Shown here piece by piece: positions 26,304 through 35,658 of a stretch of 64,000 bases of DNA; position 1 is the stretch's first letter; each line of letters starts with the position of its first letter. The notes under the pieces are model-generated. The model worked only from the letters and a program-made list of their open reading frames with translations, was not told the DNA's origin and did not search any database. Location of the stretch: assembly GCA_900539455.1 (NCBI GenBank), contig UQCD01000001.1, positions 186,001-250,000 of the forward strand, read 5' to 3'. This DNA comes from an uncultured Eubacteriales bacterium. Lineage in GTDB: Bacteria > Bacillota > Clostridia > Lachnospirales > Lachnospiraceae. A program made the position numbers and the translations under genes.

Positions 26304-26663
26304 ATTAAATATGTCCTTTCAAATTAAAATATCCAACTATCACTGAAACCAACCATAGCAACAACCAAGGCAATTTGTGTCAGCCAGCTTTATATTATAT
26401 ACTATAGCTTTTAATGTGGTTTTTTATACTACATTAAGTAGCTTTAATCCATACTTTATATAATATACCATATTTTGTGTTTTGGCTACTACTTTTTTCA
26501 AGCAACACCACAAATAATAGTTTTTCTTTTATTTTTCCTTAAGATACAAAAAGTGCCACTTTTAAAAAGCAGCACTTTTTTCACATATATTAATATATTT
26601 AGATAATTACATCTGTATAGATTTTTATTCACCTAAAGGTGTATGTATTAAGCATATAAGTTT
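26304..26663. other. Intergenic region between the chemoreceptor and degV
   Basis: 360 AT-rich bases without coding signal. Contents: the chemoreceptor terminator (listed separately), an imperfect dyad with arms TTAATGTGGT (26411-26420) and ACTACATTAA (26428-26437), and several TATATAATATAA boxes without a well-placed -35. A degV promoter is probably here but cannot be fixed. Confidence 0.6.
26548..26580 (-). terminator. Terminator after the chemoreceptor gene
   Basis: Arms AAAAAGTGC (26548-26556) and GCACTTTTT (26572-26580), 15-base loop; works in either direction. Lies about 85 bases beyond the chemoreceptor stop. Confidence 0.75.
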
Positions 26664-28616
26664 TTATAATTTAAATACCTTTATGCTTTCCTCTAATTCA
26701 GAAGCCAAATGTAAAAGCTTATCTGTTGCTCCTACACATTCATCAACAATACCTGTCAATGCCTCCATTGAAGCTGATGTTTCTTCTGTACTTGCTGCAT
26801 TTTCCTCTGCTATTGCTGCAAGATTTTCAACACTCATATAAACAGCATCTTTAATGTTAAGCAGCTGTTCCATTTCAGACTCGATATTAACAATAGCACC
26901 ATTTACAACAACTATTTCACTATTAAGAGATTCAAACATCTGTCTTGTATCATCAAGCTTCTTGTTTTGCACCTTTATAACATCCATAACCTCATCCATA
27001 GTTTCAACACTTTCGTTTGAATTCTGAATAAGTTTATTAACAATTTCTGTAATCTTTTCTGCTGAAGCTCTTGACTGGTCAGCTAAATTTCTAATTTCAT
27101 TCGCAACAACTGCAAAGCCTTTACCATTTTCTCCTGCTCTAGCAGCCTCGATTGAAGCATTTAAGGAAAGAAGATTTGTCTGGTTTGCTATATCTGCAAT
27201 AAGTGAGGTTGCTTCTTGAATGGCAAGTGCTGACTGGTTTGTGAGGTTTGTCTGGCTTTGAACCTCGTTTACTGCCTGTTTTGTCTTTTCATTAATCTTT
27301 GCAAGCTCTGCTAAAGTTCCACTAGCCTCATCGCTATAGTTTTTCATTTTCTTTGAGCTTTCTCCAAGATTTCCAATATTATGGTCCGCACTATTAATAG
27401 CATCACCAATATGAATAACCTTATCATTTGCAGTCATAGTTTCTGTTGCCTGCTCAGTTGCTCCATGAGCAATTTCTTCTACAGCTGTATTAACATTTGA
27501 TATTGTTTCAGAAATCTTTCCAAAGGACTCTGCAAACTGCTTTGTAAATTCATCAAGATTACCACTTGCATCAGTTATTTCTGTAATAATTTCTCTAAAG
27601 TTTACAATAACCTTATCAATACTTCTAGCCATATCACCGATTTCATCAGCTCTGTTTAATAGCTTATCGTTAACCTCTAAATTAAGTTTTCCTTCCGAAA
27701 CACCATTAATATCTTCAACTGTTTTCTTTAAGGCTCTAATAATAATATTTAAAACAAATACAAGTACAACTATACTTATAGCAATTATAACTACACCGGA
27801 AATAGATACATTTATAATTGATGAAAGCATTGATTCAGAAATGCTTCCTGATGTAACTGCTGAAAAAACAGCACCACATGATTTACCAGAGGATGGCTGT
27901 ATGAGTGGTGTAAATACACCATAGTATGATGTACCATTTACTTCATAGCCACTAACTGTAGCTTCTTCGTTGTTGTCTAATTTTCTTTTAACATCATTTG
28001 GAATTGTAACCTCAAGCTCCTTGTCATTTGACATTGATGTTATGTATGCCTTATCGCCAAAGAATACGATTGTATAAATCCCATTATTATTTGCTAAATC
28101 ATTGATAAAGCCAATGTTGTCTTTAAGGGAATAACTACCTTTATACATAATTCCCGAATCAGATACCTTAAAATCTGCCTCACTAAGACTTGAATAATGC
28201 TGTACTGTAGCATATCCCGTAGCATTCAACTGATTTTCTACCATATTTGTTGTAGTATTTCTAATTGTCAAAGCTGAAATTATTACTGTAATAAATATAA
28301 TTGCTATAAGAATAATAACAACTGCACCGGCAATTTTACTGGTAATCTTAAAACCCTTTCTCTTTACATCAGTATTAGTACTATCAGGGTCCACTACTGA
28401 ATCTTTGCCTTGTCCATCAGTAGTATCAGGGAAATCTGCTTGTTTTTTTGACTTCTTTAACTGTTTCTTTGCTAATTTAACTGTTTCCTTTTCAGCCTTT
28501 TTCTTAGCCTTTAATTCTTCCTTTGATAGCTCATTATCATTTGTGCCACCAAATGTATCATCAATAACCTCTTCATTTATACCTTTATCAAGAAATTTTG
28601 TGTCATTTTTATCCAT
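26664..28616 (-). CDS. Methyl-accepting chemotaxis protein
   Basis: 650-residue receptor. Residues 1-93 are cytoplasmic, acidic then Lys-rich (a charged helix about 32-59), an unusual N-terminal extension. TM1 is about 96-117, an outside sensor of about 150 residues follows, then TM2 ([20 protein letters not shown]), HAMP ([12 protein letters not shown]) and the MCP signalling coiled coil with its tip [20 protein letters not shown]. The frame reaches further, but GGAGG precedes the ATG at 28616. Signals are passed to CheA/CheW; no che genes are in the window. Ligand unknown. It has its own promoter. Confidence 0.95.
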   Translation of the reverse strand: MDKNDTKFLDKGINEEVIDDTFGGTNDNELSKEELKAKKKAEKETVKLAKKQLKKSKKQADFPDTTDGQGKDSVVDPDSTNTDVKRKGFKITSKIAGAVVIILIAIIFITVIISALTIRNTTTNMVENQLNATGYATVQHYSSLSEADFKVSDSGIMYKGSYSLKDNIGFINDLANNNGIYTIVFFGDKAYITSMSNDKELEVTIPNDVKRKLDNNEEATVSGYEVNGTSYYGVFTPLIQPSSGKSCGAVFSAVTSGSISESMLSSIINVSISGVVIIAISIVVLVFVLNIIIRALKKTVEDINGVSEGKLNLEVNDKLLNRADEIGDMARSIDKVIVNFREIITEITDASGNLDEFTKQFAESFGKISETISNVNTAVEEIAHGATEQATETMTANDKVIHIGDAINSADHNIGNLGESSKKMKNYSDEASGTLAELAKINEKTKQAVNEVQSQTNLTNQSALAIQEATSLIADIANQTNLLSLNASIEAARAGENGKGFAVVANEIRNLADQSRASAEKITEIVNKLIQNSNESVETMDEVMDVIKVQNKKLDDTRQMFESLNSEIVVVNGAIVNIESEMEQLLNIKDAVYMSVENLAAIAEENAASTEETSASMEALTGIVDECVGATDKLLHLASELEESIKVFKL

Positions 28617-28663
28617 AGTACTTCCTCCAACGCCATATTTTTCGCACAAATCAATCTAATAAA

Positions 28664-28692
28664 AGTTTAGCACAGAAAATGTTTTTAATCAA
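28664..28692 (-). promoter_or_regulatory. Chemoreceptor promoter
   Basis: Minus strand TTGATT (28687-28692), 17-base spacer, TAAACT (28664-28669). The -35 lies within the last codons of the upstream mutarotase-like gene. It is of sigma-A type; no sigma-28 motif was recognised. Confidence 0.65.
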
Positions 28693-29605
28693 GGAATATC
28701 TTTATAGTATATTCCCTGCAAAACTGTTCATTTGTGCCTATTTTGTTAATCCATTCCCTTTCAATTAAATCACCTTCAAAATCAACCTTATCACATCTGC
28801 CATACCACGGCTCAATACATACAAAAGGAGCTATTTTATTGTCTGGCTTTATTCTATCCTTTGGTGACCATATTCCAAATAGAGGTGCGTCAAATTTAAC
28901 TGACAAATATGGTTTTTTATTGGCATCTGCCAGTAAAATTTCATTAGTCTGATTATTTTCACCAATAAGAGCATCTTTATCAAACAAGTCATCAGAAATT
29001 CTAAGGAAACCGTCCTCCGGATATTTTTCACTATCCTCAAACAATATAGTTTCATGTTCTTTTTTCAACAGACCACAGCTCATATCTATTCTGGAGCAGT
29101 TAAGCCTTTTTATACCTCTGAACATTAAATAATTGCTGCTTCTAGCTTCATTTTCATTAACAGGACATTTAAATGCTGTATGTCCGCCTATTTGAAAATA
29201 CATATCCTCTTTTGAAAGATTAATTACCTTATATCCTGCAATCAACTGATTTTTCACTAACCTATAGGTTAAAATCAGCTTAAACTCAAACGGATATACC
29301 TTTTTAAACCTTCCAGCAGACTCTAATGCAAACTCAATGTACTCTTTTTTGCTTTCACAAACCTCAAAATCCTGATAATTTGCAAAACCATGAATGTTCA
29401 TTTCATATTCATTACCATTGTAAGTGTATTTTCCGTTTTTAACACAACCAACTATAGGAAATAGAATTGGTGATGTTTTTGACCAAAACTGTGGTATTCC
29501 TTCAAAAATATACTCCTTTCCGGTAGCCTTTGCTTTAATGGAGCAAACCTCTGCACCATTTCTATTAAAAGCAACTGTCAGCAAATCATTCTCAATAATA
29601 TCCAT
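28685..29605 (-). CDS. Aldose 1-epimerase-like (galactose mutarotase fold) protein
   Basis: 306 residues with the mutarotase-like fold: MDIIENDLLTVAFNRNGAEV at the start, SPILFPIVGCVKNGKYTY, the active-site type histidine region MNIHGFANYQDFEV and GGHTAFKCPV, then CIEPWYGRCD near the end. This subgroup (LacX/YeaD-like) acts on hexose or hexose-phosphate anomers; the substrate is not clear. The frame extends into tyrS, but an AGGT site and the ATG at 29605, four bases after the tyrS stop, are preferred. Confidence 0.88.
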   Translation of the reverse strand: MDIIENDLLTVAFNRNGAEVCSIKAKATGKEYIFEGIPQFWSKTSPILFPIVGCVKNGKYTYNGNEYEMNIHGFANYQDFEVCESKKEYIEFALESAGRFKKVYPFEFKLILTYRLVKNQLIAGYKVINLSKEDMYFQIGGHTAFKCPVNENEARSSNYLMFRGIKRLNCSRIDMSCGLLKKEHETILFEDSEKYPEDGFLRISDDLFDKDALIGENNQTNEILLADANKKPYLSVKFDAPLFGIWSPKDRIKPDNKIAPFVCIEPWYGRCDKVDFEGDLIEREWINKIGTNEQFCREYTIKIFLD

Positions 29606-29609
29606 TCTT

Positions 29610-30830
29610 CTACCTTGTGATTTTCTTGTATATCTTTTTACCTTTCTTAACCAGCACACCTTCTGATAACTTATCTAAGGATAACATCATTTTAATATCT
29701 GTTACTTTTTCGCCGTCTGCAGAAACACCGCCCTGCTCAACAGCTCTTCTTGCCTCTGATCTTGTGGCTACCATTTCACCAATTACCATTGCCTGAAGTA
29801 TATCAATACCTTCCTCTGTTAAGCTTTCCTGTGGAATAACTACAGCAGGTACATTTTCCATAGAGTTTCCTCCACCAAATAATGCCTTCGATGCCTCTCT
29901 TGCTCTGTCAGCTTCTTCTTCACCATGAACAAGCTTTGTAAGCTCGTAGGCTAAAATATCCTTAGCTTCATTTAACTTGCTGCCTTCCCATGAATCCATT
30001 TCATCAATCTGCTCTAATGGTAAGAAGGTAAGCATTCTAATACATTTAAGAACATCAGCGTCGCCAACATTTCTCCAGTATTGGTAAAACTCGTAAGGTG
30101 AAGTTTTTTCAGGATCAAGCCATACTGCTCCAGACTGTGTCTTACCCATTTTCTTGCCCTCTGAATTGAGAAGTAAAGTAATAGTCATAGCGTGTGCATC
30201 CTTACCAAGCTTTCTTCTAATAAGCTCTGTACCACCAAGCATATTGCTCCACTGGTCATCTCCACCGAACTGCATATTACAGCCATACTTTTGGAATAAC
30301 ATATAAAAGTCATAGCTTTGCATAATCATATAGTTAAATTCAAGGAAGGATAAGCCCTTTTCCATTCTCTGCTTGTAACACTCAGCAGTCAACATTCTAT
30401 TAACACTAAAGTGTGCGCCTACCTCTCTTAATACTTCAATGTAATTAAGATTCATAAGCCAGTCTGCATTGTTTACAAGTAATGCCTTATCTTCGCCAAA
30501 TTCAATAAATCTGCTCATTTGCTTTTTAAAACACTCAACATTATGATTTATTGTTTCAGGAGTCATCATCTGTCGCATGTCTGTTCTTCCTGAAGGGTCA
30601 CCAATCATAGCAGTTCCGCCACCGATTAAGGCTATGGGCTTGTTGCCTGCCATCTGTAATCTTTTCATTAAGCAAAGAGCCATAAAATGACCTACATGAA
30701 GACTGTCTGCTGTTGGGTCAAAGCCAATATAAAATGTAGCCTTTCCATTGTTAATCATTTCCTTTATTTCTTCTTCATTTGTTACCTGAGCAATAAGTCC
30801 TCTGGCAACCAATTCATCATATAACTGCAT
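29610..30830 (-). CDS. tyrS: Tyrosyl-tRNA synthetase
   Basis: Charges tRNA-Tyr. 406 residues with the class I signatures [12 protein letters not shown] (HIGH-like, near 40) and [10 protein letters not shown] (KMSKS-like, near 230), tyrosine-pocket residues [21 protein letters not shown], and a C-terminal S4 RNA-binding domain. It follows argH by 35 bases. No T-box leader fits in that space, so control of the pair probably comes from the argH promoter. Confidence 0.97.
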   Translation of the reverse strand: MQLYDELVARGLIAQVTNEEEIKEMINNGKATFYIGFDPTADSLHVGHFMALCLMKRLQMAGNKPIALIGGGTAMIGDPSGRTDMRQMMTPETINHNVECFKKQMSRFIEFGEDKALLVNNADWLMNLNYIEVLREVGAHFSVNRMLTAECYKQRMEKGLSFLEFNYMIMQSYDFYMLFQKYGCNMQFGGDDQWSNMLGGTELIRRKLGKDAHAMTITLLLNSEGKKMGKTQSGAVWLDPEKTSPYEFYQYWRNVGDADVLKCIRMLTFLPLEQIDEMDSWEGSKLNEAKDILAYELTKLVHGEEEADRAREASKALFGGGNSMENVPAVVIPQESLTEEGIDILQAMVIGEMVATRSEARRAVEQGGVSADGEKVTDIKMMLSLDKLSEGVLVKKGKKIYKKITR

Positions 30831-30865
30831 TTTTCTATTCCTTCCTGATTCTTTTCTATTTTTAT

Positions 30866-32248
30866 TTAGTCCTCATCTAGTGCTAAATATTCATCATTTA
30901 GTTCTATTACCTTTTCCATTGCTTCTCTTCCCGGAGCGCCAATAGTTGTTCTTTTTTCAACGCAGGTCTTAATTGCAATAGCCTCATATATATCATCCTC
31001 AAACACTGGGCTGATTTTTTTATATTCTTCAATACTCATATCATCCAGGGCAATCTTTTTGTCTAAGCAATATAATACAAGCTGTCCAACAATACCATGG
31101 GCATCTCTGAAAGGAACACCCTTGTTTACTAAATAATCTGCTGCATCTGTAGCATTTGTAAAGCCATGTTTTGCACTATTTTCCATATTTTCTTTATTGA
31201 AGACCATAGTATCAATCATTCCTGTAAATAATGCAATACAGCCCTTTGTTGTGTCTATTGCATCAAATGTAAGCTCCTTATCCTCCTGCATATCCTTGTT
31301 GTAAGCTAATGGAAGTCCCTTCATTGTAGTAAGAAGTGACATAAGTGCACCGTAAACTCTTCCTGTCTTGCCACGCACAAGCTCTGCAATATCAGGATTT
31401 TTTTTCTGCGGCATAATACTGCTTCCAGTTGAATAAGAATCATCTAACTCAACAAATCTATATTCATTAGAATTCCAGATAATTATTTCTTCTGAAAATC
31501 TGCTAAGATGCATCATAATTGTTGACATAGCTGATAATAATTCAATAAGATAATCCCTGTCTGATACAGAGTCCATACTGTTAAGTGTAGGTCCTTCAAA
31601 GTCTAAAAGTGAAGCTGTAAGCTCTCTATCCAACGGATAGGTTGTGCCGGCTAATGCTCCTGAGCCTAATGGACAATAATTCATTCTGTCATAAATGTCT
31701 GTAAGTCTGCTTCTATCTCTCTTAAACATTTCAAAATATGCACCAAAATGATGTGCCACAGTAATTGGCTGTGCCTTTTGTAAATGCGTAAAGCCCGGCA
31801 TAAAGGTATCAATATTTTCCTTCATTATTCTTTGAATTACCTTTAAAAGACTTTTTAATAGGCTGTCTATTTCTATTACCTCATCTCTGGTATAAAGCTT
31901 CATATCAAGAGCAACCTGATCATTTCTGCTTCTGCCTGTATGAAGTCTTTTACCAGCATCACCAACTCTTTCTATAAGGTGTGCTTCTACAAATGAATGA
32001 ATATCTTCATGTTCATTTGTAAACTGCAGCTTTCCGTTTTCAATATCTTCTAAAATACTGTTTAAACCTGCAATAATTGTATCCTTATCCTCAACTGAAA
32101 TAATACCTGTATTTGCAAGCATTGTAACATGTGCAATACTGCCTCTAATATCCTGCTTATAAAACCTTTGGTCAAAAGGTAATGATGCGTTAAAACTATG
32201 TACTAATTGATTTGTTTCCTTTGTGAAGCGTCCGCCCCAGAGTTTCAT
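30866..32248 (-). CDS. argH: Argininosuccinate lyase
   Basis: Last step of arginine synthesis: argininosuccinate to arginine and fumarate. 460 residues with the fumarase/aspartase superfamily signature [12 protein letters not shown] near 280 and family segments [40 protein letters not shown] and [13 protein letters not shown]. No argG or other arg gene is adjacent. AGGAGG precedes the ATG. Confidence 0.98.
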   Translation of the reverse strand: MKLWGGRFTKETNQLVHSFNASLPFDQRFYKQDIRGSIAHVTMLANTGIISVEDKDTIIAGLNSILEDIENGKLQFTNEHEDIHSFVEAHLIERVGDAGKRLHTGRSRNDQVALDMKLYTRDEVIEIDSLLKSLLKVIQRIMKENIDTFMPGFTHLQKAQPITVAHHFGAYFEMFKRDRSRLTDIYDRMNYCPLGSGALAGTTYPLDRELTASLLDFEGPTLNSMDSVSDRDYLIELLSAMSTIMMHLSRFSEEIIIWNSNEYRFVELDDSYSTGSSIMPQKKNPDIAELVRGKTGRVYGALMSLLTTMKGLPLAYNKDMQEDKELTFDAIDTTKGCIALFTGMIDTMVFNKENMENSAKHGFTNATDAADYLVNKGVPFRDAHGIVGQLVLYCLDKKIALDDMSIEEYKKISPVFEDDIYEAIAIKTCVEKRTTIGAPGREAMEKVIELNDEYLALDED

Positions 32249-32291
32249 AGAGTCCTCCTATCTGGCTTTTACCGATAAAAATATTTTTTTG

Positions 32292-32320
32292 ATTATAACA
32301 AAAATTGTCATATTAGTAAA
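32292..32320 (-). promoter_or_regulatory. argH-tyrS promoter
   Basis: Minus strand TTTACT (32315-32320), 17-base spacer, perfect TATAAT (32292-32297). Lies directly after the znuB-like gene; it separates arginine/tyrosine functions from the metal transporter. No clear ARG box palindrome was seen. Confidence 0.7.
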
Positions 32321-32331
32321 GAATAGCAAGC

Positions 32332-33159
32332 TTATCTTTTAAGTACCCTTGCTGCTATTGTTGCAATTATAAATGCTATAAGATTACATACAACTATGCT
32401 TGCTCCTGTTGGTATTGCAAGCATATAAGAAGCTGTCATACCTGCAAAATAACTAACCATGGCAATTACTACTGCTGCTGCTAAAACTATCCTAAACCTT
32501 TTAAATAATCTCATAGCTGTAATTGCCGGGAATATAATTAAACTTGATATAAGTAAGGTTCCCATTATTCTCATACCTATTACAATGGTAAGTGCAGTAA
32601 GTATTGCAAGTAAGGTTTTATATACATCTATTTTTATACCTGTTGCCTTTGCAAAGCTTTCATCAAAGGTAATTGAGAATATATAATGATAAAAATATAC
32701 AAATAAAACCAATATTATAATTCCAAGTATTATACATAATATAGCATCTTCCTTACCTATAGCCAAAATACTGCCAAACATATAGCTGCTAAGGTCTATA
32801 TTTGTACCGTTGGACAATGTATTTATAATAATACCAATAGCAACAGAGCTGCTGGAAATAAGTCCTATGGCTGCATCTCCCTTTATTTTACTGTTTTCAC
32901 TTACACGAAGTAAAAGATAGGCTGCTACTATAACTACAGGAATAGCAACATAAAGTGGTGCCTGATTAAAGGCCAGACCTATTGCCATTGCGCCAAAACT
33001 TACATGAGATAATCCATCTCCTATCATTGAATATCTTTTAAGTACTAAAATCACACCTAATAAAGCTGCACACAATGCAACAAGCCCCCCTATAAAAATA
33101 GCTCTTACCATAAAGGAGTAAGAAAACATTGTAGATATTTGATTAAAAAAATCTGACAT
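32332..33159 (-). CDS. znuB: Metal ABC transporter permease (ZnuB/MntB family)
   Basis: 275-residue membrane protein of the ABC-3 permease family, with about eight hydrophobic segments. The segments ALLGVILVLKRYSMIGDGLSHVSFG and the long GVFINT-like stretch near residue 160-200 (TLLAILTALTIVIGMRIMG) fit. These import zinc or manganese; which one cannot be told. Its ATG overlaps the upstream ATPase stop, so both are translated together. There is no substrate-binding lipoprotein in the neighbourhood. Confidence 0.92.
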   Translation of the reverse strand: MSDFFNQISTMFSYSFMVRAIFIGGLVALCAALLGVILVLKRYSMIGDGLSHVSFGAMAIGLAFNQAPLYVAIPVVIVAAYLLLRVSENSKIKGDAAIGLISSSSVAIGIIINTLSNGTNIDLSSYMFGSILAIGKEDAILCIILGIIILVLFVYFYHYIFSITFDESFAKATGIKIDVYKTLLAILTALTIVIGMRIMGTLLISSLIIFPAITAMRLFKRFRIVLAAAVVIAMVSYFAGMTASYMLAIPTGASIVVCNLIAFIIATIAARVLKR

Positions 33160-33884
33160 TATTTTATACCTCCTTTTTTATGTTGCTCGCACATACACTC
33201 ACTTGTGCATTTTCCATTTTTTAAATAGTCTGCCTTATTTCCAAAAAAGTATTTGTATTTGTGCATATGCAATACCTTATTGGAATATTTAAGTGCATTA
33301 TCAACATCATGGGTAATCATAATAATAGTTATACCCATTTCCTTGTTAAGCTTTTCTATAATATCATAAAATTCCTTGCAGGCTATAGGGTCAAGTCCCG
33401 TTATAGGCTCGTCCAGAAATATTATTTTATCTGTAGCACAAAGAGCTCTTGCAAGTAGTACTCTTTGTCTTTGACCACCAGAAAGCTCTGAATATGATTT
33501 ATGAATAAGCTCTGTTATTCCTAATTTTTCCATACTCTCATAGGCTCTTGCTTTTTCAGCCTTTGAAAACCATGGTAACCACCCTTTTCTGGTCAGACAT
33601 CCAGACATCACCACCTCATAGCAGGAGGCTGGGAAATCCATCTGCATAGGATTTTGCTGGGATAAATATCCTATATTATTTCTCTTTACACCATCTAAAA
33701 ATTCAACTGTTCCACTTTTTAATGGGACAATTCCTAATATACCCTTAAGTAAGGAGCTTTTTCCTGTACCGTTTTCACCAATAACACTTATATAATCACC
33801 CTTTTCCACCTCCATTGAAAAATCATCAACTACATTTTGTTTTTCGTAAGCAATAGTAATATTCTTACATATTAATTGGGACAT
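33159..33884 (-). CDS. znuC: Metal ABC transporter ATP-binding protein (ZnuC family)
   Basis: 241 residues. Walker A GENGTGKSS, Q-loop LSQQNPM, signature LSGGQRQRVLLA, Walker B IIFLDEP and H-loop ITHD are all present. The C-terminus has a cysteine and histidine tail (CTSECMCEQH) absent from typical ATPase domains and suited to metal binding. It drives the permease encoded directly downstream; the binding protein must be elsewhere or replaced. Confidence 0.93.
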   Translation of the reverse strand: MSQLICKNITIAYEKQNVVDDFSMEVEKGDYISVIGENGTGKSSLLKGILGIVPLKSGTVEFLDGVKRNNIGYLSQQNPMQMDFPASCYEVVMSGCLTRKGWLPWFSKAEKARAYESMEKLGITELIHKSYSELSGGQRQRVLLARALCATDKIIFLDEPITGLDPIACKEFYDIIEKLNKEMGITIIMITHDVDNALKYSNKVLHMHKYKYFFGNKADYLKNGKCTSECMCEQHKKGGIK

Positions 33885-34029
33885 TTGTGCCTCCTAATCC
33901 TAATACCCTACTATCATATACAGCTATGGCTCATTCTACCACAAGTTAATAATAATATCCAGTATAATTCACTTATACAGGCTACCCTCTCTATATATTT
34001 ATATAATAAAAAGTCTTTTTAACATAAAA

Positions 34030-34063
34030 ATAACCTCCGGACCAACAAGCATCCAGAGGTTAT
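34030..34063 (-). terminator. Second stem-loop with T run, upstream of znuC
   Basis: Arms ATAACCTCCGGA and TCCAGAGGTTAT (34030-34041, 34052-34063) with one mismatch and a 10-base loop; on the minus strand TTTTTATG follows. It comes about 100 bases after the first terminator and has no gene in between. Tandem terminator, leader attenuator of znuC, or end of a small RNA are all possible. Confidence 0.6.
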
Positions 34064-34160
34064 ATAAATAGTCAACCAAATAACCCTTTTTAATAATCTA
34101 CTCTTGTTTCATGTTTTTATACCACACTTTACGCTGATTATTTTAATATACCCCCAACAA

Positions 34161-34191
34161 AAAAAATACCCTCATTGTGAGGGTATTTTTT
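34161..34191 (-). terminator. Terminator after the DUF1015 gene
   Basis: Perfect 14-base arms AAAAAATACCCTCA (34161-34174) and TGAGGGTATTTTTT (34178-34191), works in both directions; 18 bases after the DUF1015 stop. Confidence 0.85.
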
Positions 34192-34208
34192 CTGCCTGTA
34201 AATACCCC

Positions 34209-35444
34209 CTATGATAATTTGTGTATAAAAAGACCACTTCTAAGCTTTGGCTCAAACCAGGTAGACTTTGGAGGCATTAGTTTTCCTGCATCTGATACAT
34301 TAAATAATTCATTTATAGATGTTGGATACATTGAAAATGCAATCTGCATATCAAGGCTGCATCTTCTTTCAAGCTCCTTTAAGCCTCTTATTCCACCAAT
34401 AAAATCTATTCTCTTATCCACTCTTGGGTCACCTATACCTAAAATTGGAGTAAGCAGGTTGTTCTGTAAAAGTGCTACATCTAAGCTGTCTACAGGGTCA
34501 CTTACCTTTATTTCGTCCTTTGCAGCAAGCTTGTACCACTGTCCGTCAAGATACATTCCTATATTTCCCTTAACCTCTGGCGAATATGGCTCAGATACCT
34601 TTTCTATATCAAAGCATTTGCTTACCTTTTCAAGATATTCTTCCTTTGTATTACCATTTAAGTCCTTTACTACTCTGTTATATGGCATAATCATAAGCTC
34701 TTCGTCAGGGAATAAAACCGATAAGAAATAATTAAATTCCTCTGTTCCATCATAATTAGGATTTTCCTGTCTTCTCTTTAATCCAACCTTAACTGCTGAT
34801 GCTGCTCTATGATGACCATCTGCTATATAAATACTGTTAATTGTTCCAAAGGCATCACAAATATCCTTAACATCTTTTTCATCTGCTATTTTCCATACTC
34901 TGTGTGTAATTCCGTCCTCTGAAGTAAAGTCATAAATTGCCTTTTCCTTTTTTGTTTTATTAACAATAGCCCTGATTACATCATTTGCTCTATAAGCAAG
35001 GAAAATAGGGCCTGTCTGGGCGTTACAGGTATCTACATGATTAATTCTGTCTATCTCTTTATCTGCTCTTGTATTTTCGTGCTTTTTAATTATGTTGTTT
35101 TGATAATCGTCAATAGACGCACAAGCAACTAAGCCAGTTTGTACACGACCATCCATCGTAAGCTCATATATGTAATAACATCTGTCATTATCAGTAATGA
35201 AGGTGCCGTCGCTAATCATATTTTCTAATAATTCCTTTGCCTTTGCATATACTCTCTGGTCATAGGTATCAACAGAATCATCAAACTGTGTTTCTGCCCT
35301 GTCTATGTTTAAAAATGACAGCTTATTATCCTTCACTACCTCTTTAGCCTCTTGTCTATTGTAAACATCATATGGTAATGCTGCCACCTTGTCAGCTACC
35401 TTTTCGTTTGGTCTGATACATATAAATGGTTTTACTGTTGCCAT
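34209..35444 (-). CDS. DUF1015 family protein
   Basis: 411 residues, beginning MATVKPFICIRPNEKVADKV and containing the family hallmarks ALPYDVYNRQEAKEV, a KHENTRADKEIDRINH segment, IADGHHRAASAVKVG and FPDEELMIMPYNRVV. The biochemical role is unknown. In many Firmicutes the gene lies with serC and serA, as it nearly does here (one peptidase gene apart), which suggests, without proof, a link to serine metabolism. The ADGHHR motif is strongly conserved and may be catalytic or metal-binding. No membrane or signal segment. Confidence 0.9.
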   Translation of the reverse strand: MATVKPFICIRPNEKVADKVAALPYDVYNRQEAKEVVKDNKLSFLNIDRAETQFDDSVDTYDQRVYAKAKELLENMISDGTFITDNDRCYYIYELTMDGRVQTGLVACASIDDYQNNIIKKHENTRADKEIDRINHVDTCNAQTGPIFLAYRANDVIRAIVNKTKKEKAIYDFTSEDGITHRVWKIADEKDVKDICDAFGTINSIYIADGHHRAASAVKVGLKRRQENPNYDGTEEFNYFLSVLFPDEELMIMPYNRVVKDLNGNTKEEYLEKVSKCFDIEKVSEPYSPEVKGNIGMYLDGQWYKLAAKDEIKVSDPVDSLDVALLQNNLLTPILGIGDPRVDKRIDFIGGIRGLKELERRCSLDMQIAFSMYPTSINELFNVSDAGKLMPPKSTWFEPKLRSGLFIHKLS

Positions 35445-35533
35445 TTTTAATCCTCCTTTTTTGCACCTGTATAGTTTGATTTTAATTGTAAAATTGTTCT
35501 ATATATTCTGTTTTGTGAGTATTAATAATTTCA

Positions 35534-35584
35534 ACGCAGACACGCTCTCGCTCGATTACAATGTAGCGGTACATACCCAGTGTC
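35534..35584 (-). ncRNA. GC-rich structured stretch in the DUF1015 leader
   Basis: About 54% GC within an otherwise very AT-rich gap. GACAC (35539-35543) can pair with GTGTC (35580-35584), enclosing a perfect hairpin ATGTA-GCGG-TACAT (35561-35574) and a GCGAGAGC mini-stem. It would lie in the DUF1015 5' leader. I match it to no known riboswitch; it could be noise. Confidence 0.35.
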
Positions 35585-35658
35585 AGTTTTACACCTTAAA
35601 ATCAACTATATTAAATTATGTTCTAGTATACTATATTTCCCTATTTTATGTCAAAACT

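Larger units (their letters stand above)
33885..34208. other. Intergenic region between znuC and the DUF1015 gene
   Basis: 324 AT-rich bases with no coding signal. Two strong stem-loops lie in it (listed separately) and no Zur or Fur palindrome could be recognised. Good promoter boxes for znuC were not found; a weak TTGTGG-18-TATATG pair is near 33925-33960. Confidence 0.65.

Noticed and set aside
33885..34029. Zur or Fur box before znuC
   Set aside because: No palindrome of the right type could be found in the AT-rich sequence.
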